The notes under the pieces are model-generated. The model worked only from the letters and a program-made list of their open reading frames with translations. It had not been told where the DNA came from and did not search any database. From Firmicutes bacterium UBA4049 (GTDB lineage Bacteria; Bacillota; Desulfotomaculia; Desulfotomaculales; Nap2-2B): a stretch of DNA of 5,312 bases. Positions 1 through 4,904 of this stretch are shown piece after piece. The position numbers were made by a program, and so were the translations under genes. Position 1 is the first letter of the stretch, and every line of letters starts with the position of its first letter. Where the stretch lies: positions 19,577 through 24,888 of the forward strand of contig DFZT01000083.1 in the NCBI GenBank assembly GCA_002382755.1, given 5' to 3'.

Positions 1-605
1 ACCCTTTCCATATCGTGAAGGCCGGACAGCGTCGGTTCGGTTACAATTAAGGCCAAATCTGCGCCTGAAAGAGATGAAATAACAGGGCAGCCTATACCGG
101 GCGGGCCGTCTGTAACAATAAGGTCACACCGATTATCTTCTGCAATTCTCCTCGCCTGCTGACGGACGGCGGCTACAAGCTTGCCGGAATTGCCCTCCCC
201 TATATCCAGTTTGGCATGTACAAGCCGGCCGAACCTCGTATCAGATACATACAGGTATCCTGATAAATGCTCAGCCATTCGGATAGCCTGGTTAGGACAG
301 GCATGGTAACAGACGGCGCATCCCTCACAGGCCAATGAGTTTACTTCAAATTCCAGTATGGAATCAAAACGGCAAAGGTCAGCACAAATCCCGCATTCAC
401 TGCACTTATCCTTGTCTATCACTGCTTTCGGCATCCCGTAAAAGGGTTTTTGAGTACTTTGTTCCGGCTTTAGCAGAAGATGCAGATTGGAGGCATCCAC
501 GTCACAGTCAACTAGAACTTTGTTACGGGCAACCGCAGCGAAAGAACCTACAATACAGGTTTTTCCTGTGCCTCCTTTTCCGCTGACAACCACCAGTTCT
601 TTCAA
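1..605 (-). CDS. MinD-superfamily P-loop ATPase with inserted ferredoxin domain, partial
   Basis: The 3' part lies beyond the left edge; 201 codons are visible. The protein opens with a deviant Walker A motif, SGKGGTGKT (residues 8-16), followed by VDCDVDASN. An inserted 2[4Fe-4S] ferredoxin domain has cysteines at 68, 71, 74, 78 and 93, 96, 99, 103. The switch motif DGPPG (166-170) is followed by GCPV. This is the MinD-ferredoxin ATPase family, thought to couple ATP binding to Fe-S or electron-transfer chemistry in the cytoplasm; the substrate is unknown. I chose the TTG at 605 because it gives the family-typical N-terminus (M)KELVVVSGKGG. The TTGA overlaps the stop of the upstream gene by 4 nt, implying translational coupling, and a GAGAGG-like ribosome site lies upstream. 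It is a paralogue of the preceding gene and keeps the canonical DxPPG motif that its partner has altered. Confidence 0.93.
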   Translation of the reverse strand, partial: MKELVVVSGKGGTGKTCIVGSFAAVARNKVLVDCDVDASNLHLLLKPEQSTQKPFYGMPKAVIDKDKCSECGICADLCRFDSILEFEVNSLACEGCAVCYHACPNQAIRMAEHLSGYLYVSDTRFGRLVHAKLDIGEGNSGKLVAAVRQQARRIAEDNRCDLIVTDGPPGIGCPVISSLSGADLALIVTEPTLSGLHDMER

Positions 606-1447
606 TTTCGTCCCATCCTCTCACACTTTTCCCACAAAGCTATTAATTTTTCCTTCCACTGCGGCTTTATTGCAAGTAGCGGCAATCCCTTTGCGTAGTT
701 AACCGCAATATCACGACTGAAGGGAAATTTCATGAGCAATGGAATTCCTTTTTCCTTGCAAAACCTTTCTACGTCTTCGTCTTTACCGTCCGAACGGTTA
801 ATAACCACTCCTCCGGGGACCTTCAATTTCTGAATCATTCCGAATGCCAGTTCCAGGTCATGAAGGCCAAAGGGAGTTGATTCAGTAACAAGTATGCAGA
901 AATCAGCGCCTTCCACAGCTTTGATTACGGGGCAGGAGGTACCTGGCGAAACATCTGCGATAACTGCCGCGCCGGACAGGCGCTTATTTTTAACTGCCTG
1001 GATAAGCGGAGGGCTGACTGCGACGCCAATTTTCAGGCGCCCCTGGATAAAGTCTATTCCATCAGCCAGCCCGCCCTCTATCCAGCCGATCTCCTGCTCT
1101 GCCGGCGAAATAGCTTTTTTAGGGCAAAAATACATACAACCCCCGCAGCTATGGCAGAGTTCCGTGAAAAACAGGACATTTCCCGGAAGCGCAACCAGAG
1201 CGTGAAAAGCGCATATTTCAGCACACCGGCCGCAAAAGTCGCACATAGATAGATTGATCCAAGGAATTTGTACAGTTACAGATTCCTTATATGTGAATTC
1301 CGGTTTTAAGAAAATATGGCCGTTTGGCTCCTCGACATCACAATCGATATACTGTACTTCATACTTTTCTTTGACGGCCAGGGCAAGGCTCGTCGCAATA
1401 GTGGTCTTACCTGTGCCGCCCTTACCGCTGGCTACAGCAATAAACAT
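602..1447 (-). CDS. MinD-superfamily P-loop ATPase with inserted ferredoxin domain
   Basis: A complete 281-residue protein. Walker A GKGGTGKT is at residues 8-15 and DCDVEEPN at 35-42. Two [4Fe-4S] motifs follow, with cysteines at 69, 72, 75, 79 and 98, 101, 104, 108. The segment DVSPGTSCPV (165-174) sits where MinD relatives usually have DxPPG, so the first switch proline is a serine. Length and domain order match the MinD-ferredoxin family that is usually encoded as tandem pairs in anaerobes. A cytoplasmic ATPase that forms a heterodimer with the following paralogue is a reasonable inference. The ATG at 1447 has an AGGAG site five bases upstream that overlaps the stop (TAGGAG) of the preceding NifX-like gene, 8 nt away. 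The 3' end overlaps the next gene by 4 nt. Confidence 0.96.
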   Translation of the reverse strand: MFIAVASGKGGTGKTTIATSLALAVKEKYEVQYIDCDVEEPNGHIFLKPEFTYKESVTVQIPWINLSMCDFCGRCAEICAFHALVALPGNVLFFTELCHSCGGCMYFCPKKAISPAEQEIGWIEGGLADGIDFIQGRLKIGVAVSPPLIQAVKNKRLSGAAVIADVSPGTSCPVIKAVEGADFCILVTESTPFGLHDLELAFGMIQKLKVPGGVVINRSDGKDEDVERFCKEKGIPLLMKFPFSRDIAVNYAKGLPLLAIKPQWKEKLIALWEKCERMGRN

Positions 1448-1455
1448 TTCAACTC

Positions 1456-1833
1456 CTACTTTCTCCCCCTGCCCATACCCTCGTGAGGGACGGCATTGGC
1501 TGTAGTAGACAGCGTTAAAAGACCGTTTTTATACTGCTCAAATGTTTCCCGAACCGTCCCGGATGCTCCCGTATATACTTTTATACCTGCAGCCTGCAAT
1601 ACTGCCATCGCATTGGGACCAATGCGTCCGGTCAGCACACACTCGACTTTCCTGTTGACTAATTCCTGGGCGGTATGGATACCCGCTCCCCCTCCGGCGG
1701 ATGCGCCGGGGTTGGATATATATTCCCACTGCTGCTTATCTTCGCTTGTAATTGCAAAATATTCGCACCTGCCAAAGCGGGGGTCAACTCTTGCCTCAAT
1801 ACTGTTCCCTTCTGCGCTGATGGCCAGTTTCAT
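1456..1833 (-). CDS. NifX/NifB-family dinitrogenase iron-molybdenum cofactor domain protein
   Basis: A 125-residue small cytoplasmic protein. It begins MKLAISAEGN and carries the family signature VDPRFGRCEYF near residues 17-27, then a Gly-rich NPGASAGGGAG and a late TGASGTV, as in the NifX/NifB C-terminal/NafY fold that binds metal-sulfur cofactors. Its tail ends MGRGRK, a Gly/Arg ending that is common in this family. The annotated start is the ATG at 1833: AGGGGG lies eight bases upstream, and the homologous N-terminus begins there. An in-frame GTG at 1842 would add three residues but sits directly against that purine run. The ATG overlaps the stop of a 15-codon upstream ORF (ATGA). The cofactor (Mo, Mo-Cu or Fe-S) cannot be read from the sequence, and no nitrogenase genes are visible. 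Confidence 0.93.
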   Translation of the reverse strand: MKLAISAEGNSIEARVDPRFGRCEYFAITSEDKQQWEYISNPGASAGGGAGIHTAQELVNRKVECVLTGRIGPNAMAVLQAAGIKVYTGASGTVRETFEQYKNGLLTLSTTANAVPHEGMGRGRK

Positions 1834-1877
1834 TCCTGACACCCCCTGCTTCCGCCATGACAGCCGTCGATTTTCAT
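1830..1877 (-). CDS. 15-residue small ORF translationally coupled to the NifX-like gene
   Basis: The predicted peptide is MKIDGCHGGSRGCQE, which I do not recognise. It has a perfect AGGAGG (1891-1886) with eight bases to the ATG, the best ribosome site in this part of the operon. Its stop overlaps the next start as ATGA. The following NifX-like gene has only a G-run as its own ribosome site, so reading this peptide may deliver ribosomes to it. The peptide is Gly/Cys/His-rich (C6, H7, C13), which could suit metal binding, but it is also short enough to be only a translational leader. A weak CTGTT/AACAG hairpin (1890-1904) touches the edge of the AGGAGG. The ribosome site and overlap are seen directly; the function is unknown. 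Confidence 0.5.
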   Translation of the reverse strand: MKIDGCHGGSRGCQE

Positions 1878-1904
1878 TAATTTAACCTCCTGTTATTTAA
1901 ACAG

Positions 1905-2699
1905 CTATTCTTTAATTAAATTAATTTCATTAAAAGGGTTAACATCATATAGTTCTATCTGACCGGAATCACTGAACTTGGCCAGTTTGGGATCAACGGG
2001 CAGTACCGCAAGCAGTTTCATGCCTGTTTCACGAGCAGTTTCCTCTGCTTTGCTGGACCCGAACAGATCTATTTTCTTCCCGCAGCCGGGGCATGTTAAG
2101 AAACTCATATTTTCAACCATACCCAAAATCGGGATATTCATCTGCCCGGCCATTTTAACAGCCTTTTTAACAACCATAAAAGCCAGGTCCTGAGGAGAAG
2201 TGACTACTACCAAGCCATACAGGGGCAGAGACTGCATAACTGTCAGCGGCACATCGCCGGTTCCCGGCGGCAGGTCTATAATTAAGTAATCAAGGTCCCC
2301 CCAAATGACATCCGTCCAAAATTGTTTGACAGCGCTTCCAAGCAGCGGGCCGCGCCAGACTACAGGCTCGTCTTCCTCCATAAGGAACAGGTTTAAAGAA
2401 ATGACAAGGATACCGTAAGTTGTCCTGACTGGAACAATACGATTATCCAAAACCCCAGGCGGACTGGTTAATCCAAACATTTTTGGAATGCTTGGCCCGG
2501 TAATATCTGCGTCCAGTATTCCCACTTTATAGCCCTGCCGGTTTAATCCAACAGCCAACAACGCGCTGACTGAAGACTTGCCAACACCACCTTTGCCGCT
2601 GACCACCGCAATCACATGTTTGATATTGTTAAACTCACTCTGTTCGAGAATCTCCGGTCTCGCATTCGAAGCTTCGCCTGCACATGCGTTCTCTGACAT
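1905..2699 (-). CDS. mrp: Mrp/NBP35 (ApbC-type) Fe-S carrier P-loop ATPase
   Basis: A 264-residue protein. Deviant Walker A GKGGVGKS lies at 35-42, DADITGPSIP at 63-72, WRGP at 115-118, the switch motif DLPPGTGD at 142-149, and the CPGC pair at 203-206. In this family that CxxC bridges a [4Fe-4S] cluster at the dimer interface, which is handed to apo-proteins. There is no N-terminal four-cysteine motif (only Cys6), so it is the bacterial short Mrp/ApbC type rather than eukaryote-like NBP35. There is also no N-terminal DUF59 and no fused C-terminal NifX domain, unlike the MrpORP of Desulfovibrio; separate NifX-like genes lie on both sides. The ATG at 2699 is preceded by AGGGAG with six-base spacing. 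It probably works with the IscU-like scaffold encoded upstream; this is an inference. Confidence 0.96.
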   Translation of the reverse strand: MSENACAGEASNARPEILEQSEFNNIKHVIAVVSGKGGVGKSSVSALLAVGLNRQGYKVGILDADITGPSIPKMFGLTSPPGVLDNRIVPVRTTYGILVISLNLFLMEEDEPVVWRGPLLGSAVKQFWTDVIWGDLDYLIIDLPPGTGDVPLTVMQSLPLYGLVVVTSPQDLAFMVVKKAVKMAGQMNIPILGMVENMSFLTCPGCGKKIDLFGSSKAEETARETGMKLLAVLPVDPKLAKFSDSGQIELYDVNPFNEINLIKE

Positions 2700-2744
2700 C
2701 TAACTCTCCCTTTCCAACATTACAGTTATTAGCCTTATTGATGT

Positions 2745-2912
2745 TTATAATGATATTGCCTCAGTAGGGCATTCGTCCACACACGCCCCACACTCAATGC
2801 ATTCATCACTTACAACCGCAATATCATTGTCGACTTTTATGGCCTCAGCCGGACATATATCTACACATTGTCCACAACCAATACATTTTTCTTTATCAAC
2901 TGTTGCTTTCAC
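2745..2912 (-). CDS. Small 2[4Fe-4S] bacterial-type ferredoxin
   Basis: A 55-residue ferredoxin. It has two clostridial-type cluster motifs: CIGCGQCVDICP (cysteines 10, 13, 16, 20) and CIECGACVDECP (38, 41, 44, 48), each with the usual proline after the last cysteine. This is a low-potential electron carrier of the cytoplasm. The start is GTG at 2912, because the only nearby ATG (AAATGAAGG) is in another frame and stops after seven codons. A GGGAG site lies about ten bases upstream of the GTG. It sits between a NifX-like gene (53 nt upstream) and the Mrp ATPase (45 nt downstream), so it is likely the dedicated electron donor of the module; the partner is inferred. Confidence 0.95.
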   Translation of the reverse strand: MKATVDKEKCIGCGQCVDICPAEAIKVDNDIAVVSDECIECGACVDECPTEAISL

Positions 2913-2965
2913 GAAAAATACTCTCCCTTCATTTGGTGTCCGATTCAGCGAGCAGCATCAACACT

Positions 2966-3325
2966 TTAATTTCCACAGTCATCATGGTATTGATGCTCGT
3001 GACAAACAGAACCCGTAGATTTCAGCGCACCTTGCAGATATGATGTTACCGCTGCTTTTGCTGCCCCACTTGCTCCAACGATAACTTCTATACCTTTTTC
3101 ATTGAAAATTTCGATAGCTCTGCCACCCATGCCTCCCGAGATAATCACATTTACTCCCATATCATTCAGGAAGCTGGGCAAGAATCCGGGTCTATGTCCG
3201 GGATTTGCTATCGTTTCATCCTTAGTAATTTGATTATTTTCAGTATCAAAAATCATAAAGTTTTTACAATGCCCAAAGTGTTCCGTGACCTTCCCATTCT
3301 CACTTGCAACTGCGATTTTAATCAT
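2966..3325 (-). CDS. NifX/NifB-family dinitrogenase iron-molybdenum cofactor domain protein with Cys/His tail
   Basis: A 119-residue protein. It begins MIKIAVASENGKVTEHFGHC, with the EHFGHCKNF segment at the position where the second copy has VDPRFGRCEYF. It continues with ANPGHRPG, a glycine-rich SGGMGGRA and VGASGAAKAA, as in the NifX/NifB C-terminal fold that binds metal-sulfur cofactors. The last residues, CHEHQYHDDCGN, are rich in Cys, His and Asp and look like an added metal site. I chose the ATG at 3325 because AAGGAG is six bases upstream and the conserved fold begins there. A longer frame to 3373 adds a Lys/Cys stretch with no ribosome site. It diverges from the other NifX-like copy in this operon, so the two probably have different partners or cargo. 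Confidence 0.93.
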   Translation of the reverse strand: MIKIAVASENGKVTEHFGHCKNFMIFDTENNQITKDETIANPGHRPGFLPSFLNDMGVNVIISGGMGGRAIEIFNEKGIEVIVGASGAAKAAVTSYLQGALKSTGSVCHEHQYHDDCGN

Positions 3326-3378
3326 TTCTTTCTCCTTCATTTTTTTAATTTTTTTACAACAGGTAAAAGCCATATACC

Positions 3379-3410
3379 ATTATAAAAAGCTTTATTAAGC
3401 CTCTTTCACA
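3379..3410 (-). promoter_or_regulatory. Possible weak internal promoter before the NifX-like gene
   Basis: The 136-nt gap between the scaffold gene and the NifX-like gene (3326-3461) is the longest in the operon and AT-rich. It contains a perfect -10 TATAAT (3384-3379) on the minus strand, but only a poor -35 (TGTGAA or GAAAGA near 3402-3410). A weak GCCT/AGGC stem followed by A/T-rich sequence lies in the same place. It may allow some separate expression of the distal genes. Confidence 0.25.
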
Positions 3411-3461
3411 GGCTGCCTTATCGCCAAACATTCTCTAATGGCATTTAAATTTTTATTGAAT

Positions 3462-3863
3462 TTATTCCTCAATATTATTTTGTATTTTATTATTTTGTAT
3501 TTTTTTATAATAATTGCTGATCGCTTTACGCAAAGCACTAACTCCAAGGTTAGAACAATGCGCTTTATGTTCGGGAAGCCCATCAAGAGCATTTATAACA
3601 TCCTCTTCAGTTATCTTTAATGCATCTTCTAAGCTTTTGCCTTTCGCCAATACGGACGTCATACTTGAGGTAGCAATTGACGCGCAACAGCCAAACACAA
3701 GATAGCTTATCTCTTGAATGTAACTATCTTTAACTCTCAGATAAAACGTTAACGCATCCCCGCAGGCTGGATCGCCAAAACTTCCTTCAGCATCGGCATT
3801 TGGCATGCTATATGCATTTTGTGGACTCATAAAATGTTCTATCACTTTATCCGAATAGATAAT
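3462..3863 (-). CDS. IscU/NifU N-terminal-type Fe-S cluster assembly scaffold, probable ATT/ATC start
   Basis: All three cluster-ligand cysteines of the IscU fold are present: DPACGD (with its Asp), FGCCASIATSS, and AHCSNLGVSALRKAI. It lacks a C-terminal Nfu domain, so it is a stand-alone scaffold of about 133 residues. The first standard start codon in frame is GTG at 3845, but that is 24 bases from the nearest good ribosome site and removes IYSDK. Family members typically begin with a YSEKV-like segment, and here the frame reads IIYSDKVIEHFMSPQ from ATT at 3863. An AGAGGTGA site (3874-3867) is correctly spaced for ATT (3863) or ATC (3860). The ATT shares one base with the TAA of the DUF134 gene (TAATT), like a TAATG junction with a changed third base. 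The 3' end carries a 15-bp duplication. Function is confident; the exact start is not. Confidence 0.9.
   Translation of the reverse strand: MIYSDKVIEHFMSPQNAYSMPNADAEGSFGDPACGDALTFYLRVKDSYIQEISYLVFGCCASIATSSMTSVLAKGKSLEDALKITEEDVINALDGLPEHKAHCSNLGVSALRKAISNYYKKIQNNKIQNNIEE
3474..3503. repeat. Perfect 15-bp tandem duplication inside the scaffold gene
   Basis: Two adjacent identical copies of ATTATTTTGTATTTT (3474-3488 and 3489-3503) keep the reading frame and encode KIQNNKIQNN at the C-terminus of the IscU-like protein, after the last conserved helix. It looks like a replication-slippage product and should not affect the fold. Confidence 0.8.
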
Positions 3864-4243
3864 TAATCACCTCTATCCTCATTATTCAAGAAACCTCTAT
3901 CGCACCTATGTCTACGACAGACGCCCCTGCCGCAAGACTTTCCGCGACCGTCACATAGCTGATATTCTCCGCCCTCAATAAAAAGCACTTTCCCGTTTAC
4001 AAGAGATTCTGCTACTTTTTTCCTGGCATCGTTGTAAATGCCTTGAACAGTTGTACGCGCTATATTCATTTGACCGGCGCACTCTTCCTGTGTAAATCCT
4101 TCTAAGTCAATAAGCCTTATGGCCTCGTATTCATCAACTGTCATATTGACAAAGTTCTCCGTATTTGCCGGAGAATCAAGAGGCCCAAACCGGCTGCGGT
4201 CAGGCAGGCAGCATATTTTTCTCCATTTCCTTGGTCTTGGCAT
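3863..4243 (-). CDS. DUF134 (UPF0251) family predicted DNA-binding protein
   Basis: A 126-residue protein starting MPRPRKWRKICCLPD, the hallmark of DUF134. A helix-turn-helix of sigma-70 region 4 type covers about residues 51-72 (TQEECAGQMNIARTTVQGIY), preceded by the typical TVDEYEAIRLIDLEG. The C-terminus is Cys/Arg-rich (C97, C104, C109, C114), and with C11/C12 it may hold a metal or Fe-S cluster that senses redox or metal state. DUF134 genes are commonly found beside NifX-like genes. A plausible role is local regulator of this operon, possibly acting on the two palindromes at its promoter; that is inference. The start is ATG 4243, with GAGG ten bases and AGAG four bases upstream. A strong hairpin lies just ahead of it. 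The stop TAA runs into the next gene. Confidence 0.93.
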   Translation of the reverse strand: MPRPRKWRKICCLPDRSRFGPLDSPANTENFVNMTVDEYEAIRLIDLEGFTQEECAGQMNIARTTVQGIYNDARKKVAESLVNGKVLFIEGGEYQLCDGRGKSCGRGVCRRHRCDRGFLNNEDRGD

Positions 4244-4263
4244 AATTCTCTAACCTCATTCCA

Positions 4264-4301
4264 GACAGGAATAGCCAGAGCCTTCTCCGACTATTCCTGC
4301 C
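4264..4301 (-). ncRNA. 17-bp mRNA hairpin in the 5' leader of the DUF134 gene
   Basis: The minus-strand RNA can fold with arm 4301-4285 pairing with 4280-4264 around an AAGG loop. This is 17 continuous pairs including three G-U pairs, and its core is CAGGAATAG against CTATTCCTG. No U-run follows, so it is not a simple terminator. It fills the 63-nt gap between the DUF5320-like and DUF134 genes and ends 20 bases before the DUF134 ATG. Likely roles are an RNA processing or stability element, or a regulator of DUF134 translation. Structure is seen; function is inferred. Confidence 0.55.
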
Positions 4302-4306
4302 GCTTG

Positions 4307-4579
4307 CTATAAGTTGTTTTCCAGTTGTTTATTAATAACTTCGAGCCGGCTCTGAAGCGCATCTTTTTGTTCTTGAAGCAGCTCTTTTTGTGTTTTTAAG
4401 GAAGTCTGGCCTGTATTAAAACTCCTGCCGAACCCTCGTCCAAAACCGCGCCTGCATCCAAGCCCTAACCAATGTCCAAAACCGACGCCGTATTTGACTG
4501 CATTTGCCCTGCAAAGTCCCAAACATCTACCGGTCATTGATCCACGCCCCATCGGGCCAGTTCCATCCCGTCTTGGCAT
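4307..4579 (-). CDS. DUF5320-like small protein with coiled-coil tail
   Basis: A 90-residue protein beginning MPRRDGTGPMGRGSMTGR, the signature of the DUF5320 group of short Gly/Arg-rich proteins that accompany NifX-like genes in anaerobes. The middle is Gly/Arg/Phe-rich with three cysteines (CLGLC and GCRRG). From about residue 60 to the end the pattern is heptad-like (LKTQKELLQEQKDALQSRLE), predicting a coiled coil and so oligomerisation. The function of the family is not known. The start is the ATG at 4579, nine bases after AGGAG; an in-frame ATG at 4588 abuts that site and would only add MIL. It lies 24 nt after the zinc-ribbon gene and shares its N-terminal motif. Confidence 0.85.
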   Translation of the reverse strand: MPRRDGTGPMGRGSMTGRCLGLCRANAVKYGVGFGHWLGLGCRRGFGRGFGRSFNTGQTSLKTQKELLQEQKDALQSRLEVINKQLENNL

Positions 4580-4603
4580 TAATATCATCTCCTTTCTATC
4601 TAA

Positions 4604-4822
4604 TTACACTCTGACCATTGCCGAACCACATTGCGGGCACTTCATATTAATACAAGGTGTTGCAAGTTGGTGTACTGCTCTTGTCCCGCACTTCGGACAT
4701 TCACAAAAACCACCCGGTCCTGCGCTTGCAGGTCCTCTCTTTCTTCCTGCGCCAAGCCCGCTTCCGGATTTACGGCCTTGACCGCCACGGTTACCCGGGC
4801 CTGTACCGTCTCTTCCCGGCAT
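4604..4822 (-). CDS. Glycine-rich MPGRDGTGP protein with C-terminal zinc ribbon
   Basis: A 72-residue basic protein and the first gene of the operon. It begins MPGRDGTGPGNRGGQGRKSG, is Gly/Arg/Ser-rich and probably flexible to about residue 40, then carries a zinc-ribbon-like pair of knuckles: CECPKCG and, after a spacer, CINMKCPQCG. The N-terminus matches the DUF5320 protein encoded next to it, but the C-terminus is unrelated. The start is ATG 4822, six bases after GGGAGGTG. A longer reading frame to 4864 crosses the downstream operator palindrome and has no ribosome site. The function is unknown; metal binding, or contact with nucleic acid or the MinD/NifX partners, would fit the composition. 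Confidence 0.82.
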   Translation of the reverse strand: MPGRDGTGPGNRGGQGRKSGSGLGAGRKRGPASAGPGGFCECPKCGTRAVHQLATPCINMKCPQCGSAMVRV

Positions 4823-4845
4823 ATTCAACACCTCCCGATAGTTAT

Positions 4846-4857
4846 TGACATATGTCA
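4846..4857. promoter_or_regulatory. Second operator palindrome downstream of the transcription start
   Basis: An exact second copy of TGACATATGTCA, placed at about +6 to +17 relative to the inferred start. With its flanks it forms one arm of a 20-bp perfect inverted repeat (4838-4857 against 4885-4904), so the two operators are mirror images around the -10. This suggests cooperative binding, looping, or both. Confidence 0.65.
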
Positions 4858-4869
4858 CATTCAACTCAA

Positions 4870-4897
4870 ATTATACATTGATTATGACATATGTCAA
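4870..4897 (-). promoter_or_regulatory. Consensus housekeeping (sigma-A) promoter of the operon
   Basis: On the minus strand there is a perfect -35 TTGACA (4897-4892), a 16-base spacer and a perfect -10 TATAAT (4875-4870). Transcription would start near 4863, about 40 bases upstream of the first ATG at 4822. Such a strong core promoter, overlapped by a palindrome at its -35, suggests control mainly by repression. Confidence 0.85.
4885..4896. promoter_or_regulatory. Palindromic operator candidate overlapping the -35 box
   Basis: TGACATATGTCA is a perfect 12-bp palindrome. It overlaps five of the six -35 bases, so a bound protein would block RNA polymerase. An identical copy lies 39 bp downstream. 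The TTGAC-N4-GTCA layout resembles sites of dimeric regulators of the CRP/FNR type, but the regulator is not identified. Confidence 0.65.
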
Positions 4898-4904
4898 TAA
4901 CTAT

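Noticed and set aside
1496..1885. 129-codon open frame on the plus strand
   Set aside because: It is antisense to the NifX-like gene and the small ORF, has no ribosome site and no recognisable motif, while the minus-strand frame has clear family signatures. The other long plus-strand frames over 335-4900 are shadows for the same reason.
1456..3325. Evidence for nitrogen fixation
   Set aside because: NifX-like and NifU-like names come from family labels; no nitrogenase structural or nifB/E/N gene is in the window, and these families are widespread in non-fixing anaerobes.
3349..3445. Minus-strand small frame starting ATG TTT GGC in the gap between the scaffold and NifX-like genes
   Set aside because: About 25 codons, no proper ribosome site, and no recognisable composition; chance in AT-rich sequence is enough to explain it.
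4845..4875. Divergent plus-strand promoter starting at TTGACA 4845
   Set aside because: The TTGACA arises from the symmetry of the operator, there is no good -10 at 16-18 bp spacing, and no plus-strand gene lies downstream.
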